Part shown: positions 26,149-37,356 of the stretch, in pieces | How positions within the stretch are numbered: position 1 is the stretch's first letter | Layout of the letters: every line of letters starts with the position of its first letter | From: Maribellus sp. YY47 | GTDB lineage: Bacteria; Bacteroidota; Bacteroidia; Bacteroidales; Prolixibacteraceae | NCBI RefSeq assembly: GCF_023111095.1 | Contig: NZ_JALGYW010000008.1 | Span: 124,001 to 188,000, forward strand | Direction: 5' to 3' | DNA length: 64,000 nt | Position numbers and translations under genes: made by a program | The notes under the pieces: model-generated | What the model saw: the letters and a program-made list of their open reading frames with translations, nothing else | What the model was told of the DNA's origin: nothing | Database searches by the model: none

Positions 26149-29085
26149 ATGGGAGAGCTTGAATTCATAATTGCATTGACCGAACACCGTTTTGTGGGGA
26201 TGGTTTTTCAGCCTTTTTTGATCAGGAGGATGGAAAAATTCTACACGGTGGAGAGGCTGGTAAAACCGCATGATTTCGATGACTCGGAATACGAATGGCG
26301 CCCCTACGAAAAGGAACTGGTAAAAACAATCGAGAAATACAGCGACGAACGCTTGATGAAACGATTTTCGAGGGCCGGAAGCGTGTCTGAGTTTTTTTCG
26401 CGGCTCGACTCCGGCGTATTCCAGCGGCAGGTGCTTCCGTTTATCGAACAGCGCATGATGGATGTGGCATCGGTGCTGATGCTGAGTCCGGTTCGGCTGT
26501 TTAAAAAGGAGGCCAAGTATTCAAATCTCTACGATGAGGATGTGATACATGTGCCGCCGGTTTTTGCGCGCCCCGAGTTTTATTTCGAACGCACCGAACT
26601 GCAAACCCGTTATAAACTGAAAGTTTTTATGGAGGGAAAAGAGTTGCTGCTTTCGAAACGGACCAACCGGATCATCACCAACGAACCCTGCCTGATGTTG
26701 TACCGCGATCAGTTAATCGCCTTTGAGAAATTGAATGCCAAACGACTGATGCCTTTTTTTGAAAAAGATGTGGTTTCGGTTCCCAACACCATCGAAGAAA
26801 AATATTATTCGGGATTTATCCTGAACACTGTCCGCGACTTCGACGTAAAGGCCAGTGGTTTTGAGATTCGCGAGGCCGATATCAGTAAAAAAGCGGTTTT
26901 GTCGCTCGAAGTGGATCTGCAGTATCGACCGGCTTTTGTGCTTCGCTTTACATACGGACAAGAGAATTTTCTGCCTGGATCGACAAAAAAAACTTCGGTG
27001 AGTCTTCAGAAATCTGGATCTTCCTATGTTTTTCTGAAAACGGTGCGCGACTTTGAATGGGAGGCGGGAGTGATCTTACTGCTGAAAGAAAAAGGCTTGG
27101 CCGATTTCAACGGTTATTACCAGTTAAAAGGCGCCGAGGTACTGGAGCAACAAAATGCCCTGTATCATTTGCTGAACTGGTCGGGCGAACACCGGGCTGA
27201 GTTGAAGAAACACGGTATTGAAGTGGTGCAAAAGCAGGGTGATAAGAAATATTTTGCCGGAAGCGGCCAGCTGGAAATCAAAACGCAAACCCGCGGCGAC
27301 TGGTTTGATGTGTACGCGGTGGTGCGCTTCGGCGAGTTTAGCATCCCGTTCATACGGCTCAAAAAATACATTCTGAACGACATTCACGAGTTTGTGCTGC
27401 CCAACGGCGAAATAGCTATTCTGCCCGACGAGTGGTTTGCTCGTTACAAGGGCCTGTTGCCCTACGGAAAAGACAAAGGCGAGCGCATCGAATTTCACAA
27501 GCATCATTTTACGCTGCTTCAGCAAAGTTTTGAAGGCATCGACAGCGACTTAAAAGAGAAATTTCTGAAACTAAAAGATGCCGAAAAAGAAGAGACCGTA
27601 TTGCCGTCGAAGCTGAAGGCCAGTTTAAGGGCCTACCAGGAAGAAGGTTTTAGCTGGATGTACGGTTTATACAAAAACGGACTGGGTGGTTGTCTGGCCG
27701 ATGACATGGGGCTGGGAAAAACGCTGCAAACACTAACGCTGTTGCTAAAACTGAAACGCAGCCAGCAGCCGATTAAAATCGGGAAGCCCGATCCAAACGG
27801 ACAGCTGGATATGTTTGGCGGCGGCGAATCTGATGAAACGGTTCAACCTGCCAGCCTGATTGTTTTGCCGACTTCGCTGGTACACAACTGGAGCAACGAA
27901 ATTGCCAAGTTTACGCCGTCGCTGAAAGTATACAAATACGTGGGCTTGCAGCGCAAAAAAGTGGAAGACATCGGTAAAATTGCGCGCTTTTACGACATAA
28001 TTCTGACTACTTACGGAACCATGCGCAACGACAGCGAAATGCTCGCTGGCACCGAGTTTTTTTACCTGATTCTCGACGAAAGCCAGTCGATCAAAAATTC
28101 GGGGTCGCTTACCTACAAGGCGCTGATGAAAATAAAGGCGCGTCATAAACTGGTGATCACCGGAACGCCGATCGAAAATTCGCTGTCGGACCTGTGGAGC
28201 CAGATGAACTTTCTGAATCCTGGCTTGCTGGGGAACCTCGCTTTTTTCCAACGGATGTTTATAACACCCATCGAAAAACACGCCAACGAAGAGCAGATGG
28301 AAAAACTGCAACTGATGATCCGTCCCTTTGTGTTGCGCCGTAAAAAAATGGAAGTAGCGCGCGATCTGCCACCGTTGATGGAAGAAGTGCGTATTTGCAG
28401 CATGGCCGACGATCAGCAAAAACTGTACGACAAGGAAAAGTCGATCATTCGAAATACAATACTCTCAGCTATAGAAAAAGAGGGGATGAACAAATCGCAG
28501 TTTGTGGTACTGCAGGGACTCACGCGTTTGCGGCAACTGGCCAATCACCCGTCGTTGCTGGAAAAGGATGCCGGTGAAAGTTCGGGTAAGTTCGACGAGA
28601 TTTTCCGGATGTTGGAGAACTTGGTGGCCGAAAAACACAAGGTGCTGATCTTCTCGTCGTTTGTGACGCATCTCGAATTGCTGGAGTCGAAAATCAAAAA
28701 GCAGCGCTGGAAATATTCGAAACTTACCGGGCAAACCACCAAACGCGAAGAGGTGATCAAACAGTTTCAGGAAAACGATGATAACCGCATCTTCCTGATT
28801 TCGCTGAAAGCAGGTGGGGTGGGGCTCAACCTGACCGAAGCCGATTATGTTTTTATTATTGACCCGTGGTGGAATCCGGCCGCCGAGATCCAGGCTATTA
28901 ACCGTGCGCACCGCATCGGACAAGACAAGCATGTGTTTGTGTACCGCTTTATTACTGAAAATTCGATCGAGGAAAAAATTCAGAAACTAAAGGAACGCAA
29001 AAGCTCGCTGGCCGATAAGTTTATCAACTCCAACGATCCGTTCCAGGAAATTACCAAAGAGGAAATTGTGGACTTGTTTAACTGA
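26149..29085 (+). CDS. SNF2-family DEAD-like helicase
   Basis: The 978-residue cytoplasmic protein has a long N-terminal region (about 1-480) with alternating beta and helical segments resembling the region found in bacterial SNF2 proteins. The ATPase motor follows: DDMGLGKTLQTL (Walker A, about 517-528), DESQSIKN (DExx, about 642), ITGTPIENSLSDLWSQ, then the second lobe with LISLKAGGVGLNLTEA and INRAHRIGQDKHVFVYRF. SNF2 proteins use ATP to translocate on DNA and displace proteins; bacterial members include RapA-like and defence-associated forms. No partner methylase, nuclease or PLD protein lies beside it, so a housekeeping or transcription-recycling role is as likely as defence. Confidence 0.93.
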   Translation: MGELEFIIALTEHRFVGMVFQPFLIRRMEKFYTVERLVKPHDFDDSEYEWRPYEKELVKTIEKYSDERLMKRFSRAGSVSEFFSRLDSGVFQRQVLPFIEQRMMDVASVLMLSPVRLFKKEAKYSNLYDEDVIHVPPVFARPEFYFERTELQTRYKLKVFMEGKELLLSKRTNRIITNEPCLMLYRDQLIAFEKLNAKRLMPFFEKDVVSVPNTIEEKYYSGFILNTVRDFDVKASGFEIREADISKKAVLSLEVDLQYRPAFVLRFTYGQENFLPGSTKKTSVSLQKSGSSYVFLKTVRDFEWEAGVILLLKEKGLADFNGYYQLKGAEVLEQQNALYHLLNWSGEHRAELKKHGIEVVQKQGDKKYFAGSGQLEIKTQTRGDWFDVYAVVRFGEFSIPFIRLKKYILNDIHEFVLPNGEIAILPDEWFARYKGLLPYGKDKGERIEFHKHHFTLLQQSFEGIDSDLKEKFLKLKDAEKEETVLPSKLKASLRAYQEEGFSWMYGLYKNGLGGCLADDMGLGKTLQTLTLLLKLKRSQQPIKIGKPDPNGQLDMFGGGESDETVQPASLIVLPTSLVHNWSNEIAKFTPSLKVYKYVGLQRKKVEDIGKIARFYDIILTTYGTMRNDSEMLAGTEFFYLILDESQSIKNSGSLTYKALMKIKARHKLVITGTPIENSLSDLWSQMNFLNPGLLGNLAFFQRMFITPIEKHANEEQMEKLQLMIRPFVLRRKKMEVARDLPPLMEEVRICSMADDQQKLYDKEKSIIRNTILSAIEKEGMNKSQFVVLQGLTRLRQLANHPSLLEKDAGESSGKFDEIFRMLENLVAEKHKVLIFSSFVTHLELLESKIKKQRWKYSKLTGQTTKREEVIKQFQENDDNRIFLISLKAGGVGLNLTEADYVFIIDPWWNPAAEIQAINRAHRIGQDKHVFVYRFITENSIEEKIQKLKERKSSLADKFINSNDPFQEITKEEIVDLFN

Positions 29086-29381
29086 TCAGTTTACAGGGAC
29101 TGAAGGATTGATGAGATTCAAGGATTGAGTAAACAGTGGTCAGTATTCAGTTGCAGTTTGCAATCTCAGTTTTCAGAGAAGAAAGGATTGGATTTTCAAT
29201 AATCAATAACAAATATCCAATGATCAGCGACTCGTAGCTCGTAGCTAATGGCTTGTAGCTTATTCTCGTATTCAGGCATTTCTGCATTTTCGTATTGTTT
29301 GATGTATTGATTGGCTAATAATTAATATCCAATTGTGAATGATCAGTGATTTTCTTCCTGCTTCTATCTTCTGACTTTCTG
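29086..29381. repeat. Convergent intergenic stretch of short word-like repeats
   Basis: This interval between convergent genes has no gene. It holds short near-repeats: GACTCGTAGCTCGTAGCTAATGGCTTGTAGCTTA contains the GTAGCT word three times (29229-29260), and AAGGATTGATGAG, AAGGATTGAG and AAAGGATTGGAT recur at 29102-29192. Such text is often seen in Bacteroidota intergenic DNA; I see no clear terminator hairpin. Confidence 0.45.
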
Positions 29382-30131
29382 CTATTTTCCTTTTTTATTT
29401 CGCACATAAATCAGTTTGAATTTTCCCTTGTAGCTGTCGCGCTGATCGATTTCGAATTTGCCTATGGAGTTGATTAGCGGAGTGAGTTTTTCGAAGCCGT
29501 AGTTCCGGGAGTCGAAGTTGGGTTGGCGTTTCTGAAGCAAACTGCCTACATCGCCCATAAATGCCCACCCGTCGTCGTCAGCCAGGTCGGAAATGGTGGA
29601 GGAAATCAGCCGAACGACTTTAGGCGTTATTTTGTCGTAGTCATCTTTCTTTTGAGGTTTACTGGCAAGTGCAGTGTTTTCTGTTTCTTTTTCGTCAGAT
29701 TTCAATATTTCGAGGTAAATAAATTTATCGCAGGCCACGATAAAAGGCTCCGGCGTTTTCTTTTCGCCAATACCAAATACTTTCATGCCGGCTTCACGCA
29801 GTCGGGTCGCAAGTCTGGTAAAATCGCTGTCGCTCGATACCAGGCAGAAACCATTTACCTGTCCGGCGTACAGGATGTCCATGGCATCAATGATCATTGC
29901 TGAATCGGTGGCGTTTTTCCCTTGTGTGTAACCGTATTGCTGAATCGGATTTATAGCGTTTTCGAGCAGCACATTTTTCCATTTCGAAAGTGTGGGCCGC
30001 GTCCAGTCGCCATAAATTCGCTTGATGGTTGGATTTCCGTATTTGGCAATTTCTTCGAGCATTTCCTTTACGTATGCAGAAGGTATATTGTCGCCGTCGA
30101 TTAGAACGGCCAGCTTAAAATCATTTTCCAT
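29382..30131 (-). CDS. NYN-domain ribonuclease-like protein with C-terminal LOTUS/OST-HTH domain
   Basis: The 249-residue protein starts with a NYN (PIN-like, LabA/DUF88) domain: AVLIDGDNIPS, GKNATDSAMIIDAMD and LVSSDSDFTRLATRLRE supply the clustered Asp residues of the metal site (about residues 10, 75-85, 100-105). Residues about 170-245 (ITPKVVRLISSTISDLADDDGWAFMG, then RNYGFEKLTPLINSIGKFEI) fit an OST-HTH/LOTUS domain, which binds RNA, including G-quadruplex RNA in some members. The combination suggests an RNA-cleaving protein; the target is unknown. It is a single-gene unit. Confidence 0.88.
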   Translation of the reverse strand: MENDFKLAVLIDGDNIPSAYVKEMLEEIAKYGNPTIKRIYGDWTRPTLSKWKNVLLENAINPIQQYGYTQGKNATDSAMIIDAMDILYAGQVNGFCLVSSDSDFTRLATRLREAGMKVFGIGEKKTPEPFIVACDKFIYLEILKSDEKETENTALASKPQKKDDYDKITPKVVRLISSTISDLADDDGWAFMGDVGSLLQKRQPNFDSRNYGFEKLTPLINSIGKFEIDQRDSYKGKFKLIYVRNKKGK

Positions 30132-30556
30132 GGTGTTTGTTTTGTCGTCTAAAGGTAAGACTATTCAGTCGCGCGCCAAGAATAACGCCGTTTATTTGAG
30201 TGAAGTATGTTGCAGGTAAGCCGTTGAATTTTGGGTTTTTCTTTTATGAAAACATGTTATGTGATGAAGTTTTTTTCGCAGATCTTAATTATTCGGAATT
30301 CCGGTCAAAAATAATTTCCAGGTCTTTCATCGCTTTTACTAAACGCTTTATGCGACAGATTTTTATTTACGGAGGAAAATGAATTTTGTGGCGTTTTAAT
30401 GTTTGCCGGAACCAAAAGATAGTTTTATAAGGAAGTAATGAAAATATTGAGTAGCAGAATTTAACTGTTGCCTTTCTTCCTTTTGGGTTTTTGTAATTCA
30501 CCGGCAGAAGACTATTAATATTCGTTTGCGACATCCGGCTTCCAGCTTTCGTTTTA

Positions 30557-30621
30557 CGTCAAAATTTCACAAAAAATGTCAAAATTTCAATCTGTTCTTG
30601 TTTTGTTATGTCATTCTTTCA
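30557..30621 (+). promoter_or_regulatory. Three upstream repeats, possible activator binding sites for hsp20
   Basis: CGTCAAAATTTCA (30557-30569), TGTCAAAATTTCA (30577-30589) and TGTCATTCTTTCA (30609-30621) share YGTCA-N3-TTTCA. Start-to-start distances are 20 and 32 bases, close to two and three helical turns. They lie about 100-180 bases before the sigma-54-type element, where enhancer-binding activators of sigma-54 promoters usually sit. Confidence 0.5.
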
Positions 30622-30722
30622 TAGTGGTTTAAGGGGTGTTTGTTGCCTGGGTTTAAGATGAATTACCCAAATAATTGTAAATCAGAAAAATGAAGGTAAT
30701 GACGATCAAACGGCATTTGAAA

Positions 30723-30738
30723 TGGTATCGTGTTTGCA
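30723..30738 (+). promoter_or_regulatory. Sigma-54-type (-24/-12) promoter element before hsp20
   Basis: TGGTATCGTGTTTGCA carries GG (30724-30725) and GC (30736-30737) with exactly 10 bases between them, and the TTTGCA block, as in the consensus TGGCAC-N5-TTGCA. The predicted start of transcription is near 30749, giving a leader of about 45 bases. Confidence 0.55.
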
Positions 30739-30794
30739 ATAATCAGAACGTGAAAATTAAATGAATGTCTAATTAAAAGATGGAGGAATAAATT

Positions 30795-31247
30795 ATGGCA
30801 CTACCAAGATTATTCAACAGTGATTATTCATCGTTTCCTTCGTTTTTAGATAAATTCTTTGAAGGAAACCTGATGGATTGGAATTCCTGGAATTTTGCAG
30901 GAACAGATTCAACCCTGCCCGCAGTGAACGTTGTCGAGAACAAAGACGAATACCAGATTGACGTGGCTGCACCGGGGATGGACAAAAATGACTTTAAACT
31001 AAATTATGACAATGGCCGGCTGACCATTTCTTCGGAAAAGAAAGACGAAAAAGAAGAGAAAGAAGGGAAAGTGGTAACACGCCGTGAGTTTAGTTATCAA
31101 TCGTTTCAACGATCGTTTACTGTGCCGGAAAATGTAGTAAACGCCGAGAAAATTACGGCGAATTACGACAACGGTATCCTTCACGTGAAATTACCAAAGC
31201 GCGAAGAAGTAAAACCAAAACCGGCCAGAGAAATTAAAATCTCATAA
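30795..31247 (+). CDS. Small heat shock protein, Hsp20/alpha-crystallin family
   Basis: The 150-residue protein has the alpha-crystallin domain from about residue 38 to 140: LPAVNVVENKDEYQIDVAAPGM, FKLNYDNGRLTISSEKK, FSYQSFQRSFTVPENV, ANYDNGILHVKLPK. The C-terminal tail ends in REIKIS, an IxI-like anchoring motif (IKI). Hsp20 oligomers hold unfolding proteins for refolding by DnaK/ClpB. GGAGG at 30782-30786 lies 8 bases before ATG, an unusually strong Shine-Dalgarno for Bacteroidota, which suggests high expression when induced. A terminator follows directly. Confidence 0.95.
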   Translation: MALPRLFNSDYSSFPSFLDKFFEGNLMDWNSWNFAGTDSTLPAVNVVENKDEYQIDVAAPGMDKNDFKLNYDNGRLTISSEKKDEKEEKEGKVVTRREFSYQSFQRSFTVPENVVNAEKITANYDNGILHVKLPKREEVKPKPAREIKIS

Positions 31248-31254
31248 AACAAGA

Positions 31255-31294
31255 GAGGCTGTCCAAAACGTAAAATTGGACAGCCTCATTTTTT
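31255..31294 (+). terminator. Rho-independent terminator of hsp20
   Basis: GAGGCTGTCCAA (31255-31266) and TTGGACAGCCTC (31276-31287) form a perfect 12-bp stem with a short loop, followed by a T run to 31294. Confidence 0.85.
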
Positions 31295-31425
31295 AGTATT
31301 TATTTACTTTAGTGTAATTGATCTTTGTCTGGCCTGTATTTTTTCTAAAAGTCTATCGAAAATCGATAGCAAAAATTAGTTCAAAGTTTTCAGACTCACC
31401 CTGATTGTGTCTGCGTCACAATCTT

Positions 31426-31447
31426 CCCTCTCTATGCATAGAGAGGG
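31426..31447. repeat. Perfect 22-bp palindrome between hsp20 and the GH20 gene
   Basis: CCCTCTCTATG followed by CATAGAGAGGG is perfectly self-complementary. Just upstream, ATTGTG (31404-31409) and CACAAT (31417-31422) form another small inverted repeat. The block sits in the convergent interval beside the dispersed repeat at 31465. Confidence 0.5.
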
Positions 31448-31464
31448 AGCGAGGGAGAGTAAAA

Positions 31465-31508
31465 ATCTTTACTTTCATTTCTGCTGGCGATTTTTTAATA
31501 TCATGGTT
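31465..31508. repeat. Copy A of a dispersed intergenic repeat
   Basis: This 44-base segment starting ATCTTTACTTTCAT matches 57546-57589 at 34 of 44 positions without gaps. Both copies lie in convergent intergenic DNA, close to the 3' end of a minus-strand gene. Confidence 0.5.
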
Positions 31509-31511
31509 GTT

Positions 31512-33821
31512 TTATTCCACTGAGATCTCGTCAACAAACAACCACGCGGGTTTTCCTTCGCCGGCGTGTCCTTTCGGGCAGGTACCATAGTTTTTAACCG
31601 TTACACGCAGGTATTTTGCACTGGCTTTTTTCTTTACGGTAATGTCTTTCACCTGGCGTTCTCCGTCGTTGGCATCGACCTTGTTTTTTACCGAACCCAC
31701 TTTTTTGAATGTTACGCCGTCGTCCGAACTTTCAACAATCATTTCTGTGGGGTAGAAAATCCATCCACCAACATTTTGAAGTGCGCCGATGGTTACGGTT
31801 GAAAAAGAAGTTTCCTTTCCGAGATCGATGGTGGCCACCAGGTCGTCGCCGTTAAAGCCTTTCCAGCGGCCGTCGGTATGATTTGAAGAACCTTTAATCC
31901 CGTCAACCAATGCAAAATCGCCGGTAGAATTGTAATTTTTGCTGTTGGGAAACTTCAGCGTAACCGGGCAGGCGATGGCCTTGTGCAGGTAAAATGTGGA
32001 AGACAGCGGTTTCGACATGGTTTTGCCGTTTTCAACCACTACTGCTTTTACAGTTGTTGTTTGCTGAATTTCAAAAGGACCGGTGTATTTTTCTGAGTTG
32101 GCATTGGGCTCCGAGCCATCAACCGTGTAATGTATTTCGGGTTGCCAGGCTTCGGTGGATAGCGTAACTTTTACCGACCGGTTTTCAGGATTAAGTTCAG
32201 CCGAACCTTTTACCTGGAAAGCGCTGGTGGCATAATTCGCTCCCATTTTCTCATATCGTTTATACTGGCTTTCCATGCGTTTCGAAAAGCTGGCCCAGTC
32301 TTTTGCTTCTTTGGGCGACCACGCTACTTCAGCCAAAGCCGTCATGCGGGGCATAATCATATATTCGGCATGTTCAGTAGTAGGAATGTATTCCGTCCAT
32401 AAATTGGCCTGTGCACCAATAATGTGCTTGCCTTCCTCTTCGGTAAGTTCCTTGGGAACAGGTTCAAAACTATACACTTTCTTTAAGGTCAGATGTCCGC
32501 CAATGGCTTTGGGTTCAAGCGAAGGCTCTCCCTGGTAATAGTCGAAATAACTGTAATCGGTGGGTGTCATCACCACATCGTGACCGGCTTTTGCCGCTTC
32601 AATTCCGGGGCCTGTACCTCTCCACGACATAATGGTAGCCGACGGATTTACGCCGCCTTCCAATATTTCGTCCCAGCCAATCAAGTGTCTTCCGTAGCTG
32701 TTCAGGAATTTTTCCATGCGTTTGATAAAATAGGCCTGAAGTTCGTGCTCGTTGGCCAGGTTTTCGTCTTTCATCCTTTTCTGGCAAAGCGCACATTTTT
32801 CCCATTCGGTTTTGGTGGCTTCATCTCCGCCAATGTGAATAAATGTAGAAGGGAACAGCTCCATTACCTCTTTCAGCACATCTTCGAGAAAATGAAAAGT
32901 TTCCTCTTTTCCTGCGCAGAAAATATGCGTAATCGGCCATACTCCGCCCGACGGAACCGGCTGGTATTCTCCGGTACACGACAATTCGGGATAAGCTGCC
33001 AAAGCTGCCATGGCATGTGCGGGCATTTCAATTTCGGGAATCACCGTAACGTGTTTTTGACGGGCGTATTCTACCACCGATTTAATCTGATCCTGTGTGT
33101 AAAATCCACCGTATTGCGGTTCGTTCGCTTTTAGCGGAGCTTTTCTTGAATTCCAGTCCAGATTTTCGCGGTCGGCACGCCAGGCGCCGATCTCCGTCAG
33201 TTTTGGATACTTTTTGATTTCGATCCTCCAACCCTGATCATCGACCAGGTGCCAGTGGAAAACGTTCATTTTGTGCATCGCCAGGTAGTCGATGTATTTG
33301 TAGATAAACTCTACCGGGTAATAGTGGCGCGAAACATCGAGCATCATTCCCCGCCAGCTGAGGCGCGGATAGTCGGTAATGTCGACGCACGGGATTGTTT
33401 TTCCGTCGCCGGAAGTCAGCATTTGCCAAAGCGTTTGCATACCGTAATATAAGCCGGCGGTGGTGTTGGCATTCAGGAAAATGCGGTCTTTCTCCACTTT
33501 CACGTTGTAGCCTTCGGTGCCGGTTTGCGCATTCAGCGGATTGTTCAACTGAACAAGGATGTTTCCGGGAATGGCGGGGCCTGAAACGGGAACAACTTCG
33601 GGTTTTATGCCGCTGGCATCTTCCAGCAACTCCTGTGCTTGCGCCACAAATGCTTTTCCGTCGGCATTGGTAATGTTGAAAAGAATCCGGGTAGAACGAG
33701 TAAGGGTAAAACTTCCGTCTTGAGTAATTACCTTTGCAGGTTGCGGAATAATGTCAATGGTTTGGGAGAAAAGTTCCTGGCAAAAAATTGCCAGGAACAT
33801 GAGTGATATAAGTTTTTTCAT
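31512..33821 (-). CDS. GH20 beta-N-acetylhexosaminidase
   Basis: The 769-residue secreted enzyme has a signal peptide ending near LFSQT. An N-terminal GH20b domain (about 22-145) precedes the catalytic barrel, with GMMLDVSRHYYPVEF, FHWHLVDDQGWRIEIKKYP and the catalytic pair in IHIGGDEATKTEWEKC (Asp-Glu near 331-332). A chitobiase C-terminal-like domain (EIHYTVDGSEPNANSEKYTGP, about 555-620) and an F5/8-type discoidin-like domain (about 640-769) follow. The enzyme releases terminal GlcNAc or GalNAc by substrate-assisted catalysis. The start codon is part of an 8-bp inverted repeat with upstream sequence (33819-33857). Confidence 0.95.
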   Translation of the reverse strand: MKKLISLMFLAIFCQELFSQTIDIIPQPAKVITQDGSFTLTRSTRILFNITNADGKAFVAQAQELLEDASGIKPEVVPVSGPAIPGNILVQLNNPLNAQTGTEGYNVKVEKDRIFLNANTTAGLYYGMQTLWQMLTSGDGKTIPCVDITDYPRLSWRGMMLDVSRHYYPVEFIYKYIDYLAMHKMNVFHWHLVDDQGWRIEIKKYPKLTEIGAWRADRENLDWNSRKAPLKANEPQYGGFYTQDQIKSVVEYARQKHVTVIPEIEMPAHAMAALAAYPELSCTGEYQPVPSGGVWPITHIFCAGKEETFHFLEDVLKEVMELFPSTFIHIGGDEATKTEWEKCALCQKRMKDENLANEHELQAYFIKRMEKFLNSYGRHLIGWDEILEGGVNPSATIMSWRGTGPGIEAAKAGHDVVMTPTDYSYFDYYQGEPSLEPKAIGGHLTLKKVYSFEPVPKELTEEEGKHIIGAQANLWTEYIPTTEHAEYMIMPRMTALAEVAWSPKEAKDWASFSKRMESQYKRYEKMGANYATSAFQVKGSAELNPENRSVKVTLSTEAWQPEIHYTVDGSEPNANSEKYTGPFEIQQTTTVKAVVVENGKTMSKPLSSTFYLHKAIACPVTLKFPNSKNYNSTGDFALVDGIKGSSNHTDGRWKGFNGDDLVATIDLGKETSFSTVTIGALQNVGGWIFYPTEMIVESSDDGVTFKKVGSVKNKVDANDGERQVKDITVKKKASAKYLRVTVKNYGTCPKGHAGEGKPAWLFVDEISVE

Positions 33822-33857
33822 CTGTTTAAGATTGTTTATTTACTAAAGTAACAGATG
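33819..33857 (-). promoter_or_regulatory. Inverted repeat including the GH20 start codon
   Basis: CATCTGTT (33819-33826), which contains the complement of the start codon, and AACAGATG (33850-33857) are perfect 8-bp inverted repeats 23 bases apart. The transcript could fold to occlude the AUG. Chance cannot be excluded. Confidence 0.3.
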
Positions 33858-33962
33858 GAACTCGCATGTATTTGAGTCATACTCCGATGTGGAAATATTT
33901 GATTACATGCTCGTTTCATTTTTGATTGTTTTACAAATGAAGATTCGATAGTGTTTTAATTT

Positions 33963-37148
<3,186 letters not shown>

Positions 37149-37299
37149 TTATTAACTTATTTTTTTGCTAAGATAATAATCTAAAAATAGTACACTTGTA
37201 TTGGCAATGAAATTTTACCCCCAAAAGGTTTTTTTTGAAAAATACGATTTCAGGGAAAAACGTATGCTGAAAGTTTATGGTTTCAATTTATGGATAAAA

Positions 37300-37331
37300 T
37301 TTGCACAGAATATTTTACTTATGTAAAATTG
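37300..37331 (+). promoter_or_regulatory. Promoter of the first MG2/plug gene
   Basis: TTTG (37300-37303), 20 bases, then TAAAATTG (37324-37331) fits the -33/-7 pattern with one mismatch. ATTTTAC-TTAT-GTAAAAT (37312-37329) is a perfect dyad overlapping the -7 box. The second paralogue has TTTG and TAAAACTA at the same spacing. Confidence 0.5.
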
Positions 37332-37356
37332 TGAAACAATTAAAACTAATTACCCC

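Larger units (their letters stand above)
30132..30794. other. Long upstream region of the hsp20 gene
   Basis: This 663-base interval between divergent genes holds no convincing gene; the short open stretches lack protein-like composition. Its right half carries the regulatory sites listed separately: three TGTCA-N3-TTTCA repeats (30557-30621), a sigma-54-type element (30723-30738) and a strong Shine-Dalgarno sequence (30782-30786). Confidence 0.6.

Noticed and set aside
27745-28419. 224-residue open frame on the minus strand
   Set aside because: It is antisense to the conserved ATPase core of the SNF2 gene; composition (many His, Gln, Arg) is that of a shadow frame.
26149-29085. SNF2 helicase as part of a phage defence system
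   Set aside because: No adjacent methylase, nuclease, PLD or other defence gene is present, and the flanking genes look like housekeeping or glycan functions.
30200-30382. 60-residue open frame upstream of hsp20
   Set aside because: It has no hydrophobic or domain pattern, lies in AT-rich DNA, and no supporting ribosome site is seen.
37290-37305. Sigma-54-like TGGATAAAATTTGCA before the first MG2/plug gene
   Set aside because: The GG to GC distance is one base too short, whereas the TTTG/TAnnTTTG-type boxes fit with correct 20-base spacing.
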